From contig CALIBN010000012.1 of assembly GCA_938045545.1 (NCBI GenBank), positions 62,001-126,000 on the forward strand: a DNA stretch of 64,000 nt, in the 5' to 3' direction. A program made the translations under genes and the position numbers. Positions 62,557 to 64,000 of this stretch are shown piece by piece (position 1 is the first letter of the stretch; every line of letters begins with the position of its first letter). A model generated the notes under the pieces. It saw only the letters and a program-made list of their open reading frames with translations, was not told the DNA's origin and searched no databases. The DNA comes from an uncultured archaeon (GTDB lineage Archaea > Thermoproteota > EX4484-205 > JAAOZP01).

Positions 62557-63319
62557 AGAAGGCGAGGACGTTCTCCTAATCTCATCTAAAGGGAAGAAAA
62601 GAGTCGTGAAAATACAGGGAGACCGGATTCACACTCATAAAGGATATATTCAGGTTGGAGACATCGTTGGCAACCAGCCCGGAATACTGGTTAGAACACA
62701 CACTGGAGACGAGTTTCTTGCCCTTAAACCCCTGGTTGCAGACTATATTCCTAAGCTGGCTAGGAGGACGCAGGTGATGTATCCCAAGGACCTAGGCTAC
62801 ATGGTTTTAAGCCTAGGGGTATCGCCGGGCTTCAAGGTTCTGGACGCGGGTACCGGAAGCGGGGCTGCCGCCATGGTTATGGCGAGCCTCGTAAAGCCGA
62901 ATGGAAAAGTCTTCTCCTACGATGTGGATGAGGAATCCATAGTGGTTGCCAGGAGGAACCTTGAAAGGGTCGGCCTCCTTGAGTATGTTGAACTAGTGCA
63001 CGAAGACGTTAAGACAGCTGTTTTCAAAGAGTTTTTCGACGCTGCTTTGATGGATCTTCCAGACCCTTGGGAAGCCCTTGGTAATGTTTCAAGGTTCCTT
63101 AAGCCTTCAGCCAGAATATGCGTCGTACTCCCCACCATGAACCAGCTGGAGAAGGCTTACTCGGCGCTGGTAGCTTCGGGGATGGCGCATCTTGAAACAG
63201 TGGAAATATTTCTCAGGAGGATAAGGCCATTCCCAGGGAAGATTAGGCCTGAGTCTCTTATGATTGGGCATACCGCCTACCTTATGATTGGCGTTAAGGT
63301 TTCGAGAGAAAACGTTTAA
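62528..63319 (+). CDS. trmI: tRNA (adenine-N1)-methyltransferase TrmI
   Basis: It makes m1A at position 58 (and often 57 in archaea) of the tRNA T-loop using S-adenosylmethionine. The 263-residue protein has the N-terminal beta domain (KGYIQVGDIVGNQPG), RRTQVMYPKDLGYMV, the SAM loop LDAGTGSGAAAMVMA and the catalytic-site MDLPDPWEAL. The TTG at 62528 or the TTG at 62540 could be the start; both overlap the aminotransferase gene, so translation is coupled. The T-arms of the two tRNAs here carry the A58 target. Confidence 0.92.
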   Translation: MSLRLNDAFKEGEDVLLISSKGKKRVVKIQGDRIHTHKGYIQVGDIVGNQPGILVRTHTGDEFLALKPLVADYIPKLARRTQVMYPKDLGYMVLSLGVSPGFKVLDAGTGSGAAAMVMASLVKPNGKVFSYDVDEESIVVARRNLERVGLLEYVELVHEDVKTAVFKEFFDAALMDLPDPWEALGNVSRFLKPSARICVVLPTMNQLEKAYSALVASGMAHLETVEIFLRRIRPFPGKIRPESLMIGHTAYLMIGVKVSRENV

Positions 63320-63346
63320 AAAGAACATGGATAGAGTAGCGTCGGA

Positions 63347-63934
63347 TTGGAGAAGAAGGATGCGGTTTACTCGGTAGGAAACCTGTTGGCGCTGGTAGGT
63401 TTAGTTGTTCTTTCAGTATTCACATTCGGCACCAGCCTCCAAGTCACCGGCTTTCTAAGAACAAGCGTTAACCTTTTCAGCTCCGTCCTCATGTTCCTAG
63501 GCTCAGCGCTCCCATTCCTGCTTAAAGAGATGGACGCCCAGCGCAGAATGAGGAGCATTGGGCTAAGATGCTTCACGTCAAGCTTCATAATATCAATACT
63601 GCTTCTGGCTCAGACAATAGTGAGGGGATTCGCCTCCACGGTTCCGATTCTAGCGTCGCTAGCATTAGGATTATCCGGCATGGCGGCATATCTTCTTTCG
63701 AGAACTGGAAGAATCGCCCCGCCCCCTGCCAGGGAAATACTTTTATTCGTCTCAGTGATAATAGTGTTTTCAGCGCCGATGATACACTTGCTTCTGGAGG
63801 ACCTCGCGATGGATATTAATGTTGCCAGAATAATGTCGGTCAGCCTACTGGTCGTCTTCACGGGAGTAATGTATTTTTCGCTCAAGAGGCCGGGCAACCC
63901 TTCTGTAACCGGTTCAGATGAGAAAAAGACCTAA
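63347..63934 (+). CDS. Multi-pass membrane protein of unknown function
   Basis: The 195-residue protein has five or six predicted membrane helices in pairs (LLALVGLVVLSVFTF, VNLFSSVLMFLGSALPFLL, CFTSSFIISILLLAQTIV, ILLFVSVIIVFSAPMIHLLL, IMSVSLLVVFTGVMYFSL). A basic loop (KEMDAQRRMRSIG) follows the second helix and the C-terminal tail is charged. No family is recognised. The start is TTG at 63347, 27 bp after trmI. Confidence 0.65.
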   Translation: MEKKDAVYSVGNLLALVGLVVLSVFTFGTSLQVTGFLRTSVNLFSSVLMFLGSALPFLLKEMDAQRRMRSIGLRCFTSSFIISILLLAQTIVRGFASTVPILASLALGLSGMAAYLLSRTGRIAPPPAREILLFVSVIIVFSAPMIHLLLEDLAMDINVARIMSVSLLVVFTGVMYFSLKRPGNPSVTGSDEKKT

Positions 63935-63975
63935 GCCGCCGGATACGTAACGCTTAATACCGTCTTGAAAAAGGC

Positions 63976-64000
63976 ATGAACAGGGTAGACCAGGCTCCTG
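63976..64000 (+). CDS. Start of a gene cut by the window edge
   Basis: An ATG at 63976 opens MNRVDQAP and runs off the window. A TATA-like CGCTTAATAC at 63951-63960 lies about 20 bp upstream, supporting a leaderless start. Too little is present to name it. Confidence 0.4.

Overview
The window is archaeal. It encodes transcription factor B, an archaeal-length uS10, archaeal-type apgM phosphoglycerate mutase, GTP-dependent PEP carboxykinase, an Hjc-like resolvase, RtcB tRNA ligase and RqcH/NFACT. Two tRNA genes carry introns, one of them two introns. Most expressed genes have TATA boxes (TTTAAATA type) 25-30 bp upstream of the start or RNA 5' end, and leaderless or SD-led starts are mixed. This mix points to a thermophilic or warm-adapted TACK (Thermoproteota) lineage such as a Bathyarchaeia-like organism; the exact taxon is an inference.

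Layout. 0.1-2.3 kb: a two-intron tRNA-Gln, then decayed loci (a multiply broken gene, a dead DUF433/DUF5615 toxin-antitoxin pair) and a VTT-like membrane protein. 3-6.6 kb: tfb and a beta-helix carbohydrate-active protein. 7-14 kb: a small membrane/prenyltransferase-fold operon, pckG, MTA phosphorylase, a large unknown membrane protein, a GT2 glycosyltransferase and uS10. 15-25 kb: intron-bearing tRNA-Ala with gene debris beside it, GATase, malate dehydrogenase, FAD oxidoreductase, cysteine synthase, a PepSY/SHOCT pair and an AN1-M50 protease. 25-37 kb: rtcB split by a 499-residue intein at its metal-binding cysteine, a membrane-anchored glycosidase broken by stops and frameshifts, flavodoxin, a radical-SAM operon under a probable self-regulated promoter, GH51 arabinofuranosidase and a Bat-type regulator. 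37-48 kb: a VTT/unknown/PqqD cluster, carB without carA, and a minus-strand run apgM-hjc-GH3-BPL_N. 48.8-53.7 kb: a divergent helicase/adenine-methyltransferase-nuclease pair, probably a restriction or defence module. 53.7-59.4 kb: a probable integrated element (two small proteins, AbrB regulator, AAA+ replication ATPase, zinc-finger tyrosine integrase). 59.4-64 kb: housekeeping run RqcH, aminotransferase, TrmI and a membrane protein.

The most unusual part is the 53.7-59.4 kb element. It has seven AACG/CGTT motifs repeated at one helical turn upstream of its first gene, a perfect 24-bp palindrome upstream of its AbrB gene, two copies of a 19-bp palindromic sequence 1,780 bp apart (one overlapping the methyltransferase stop codon), and an integrase whose stop codon overlaps the start of rqcH. 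A second theme is gene decay: about ten broken genes or fragments, including carbohydrate-degradation and toxin-antitoxin genes, lie between intact housekeeping genes.
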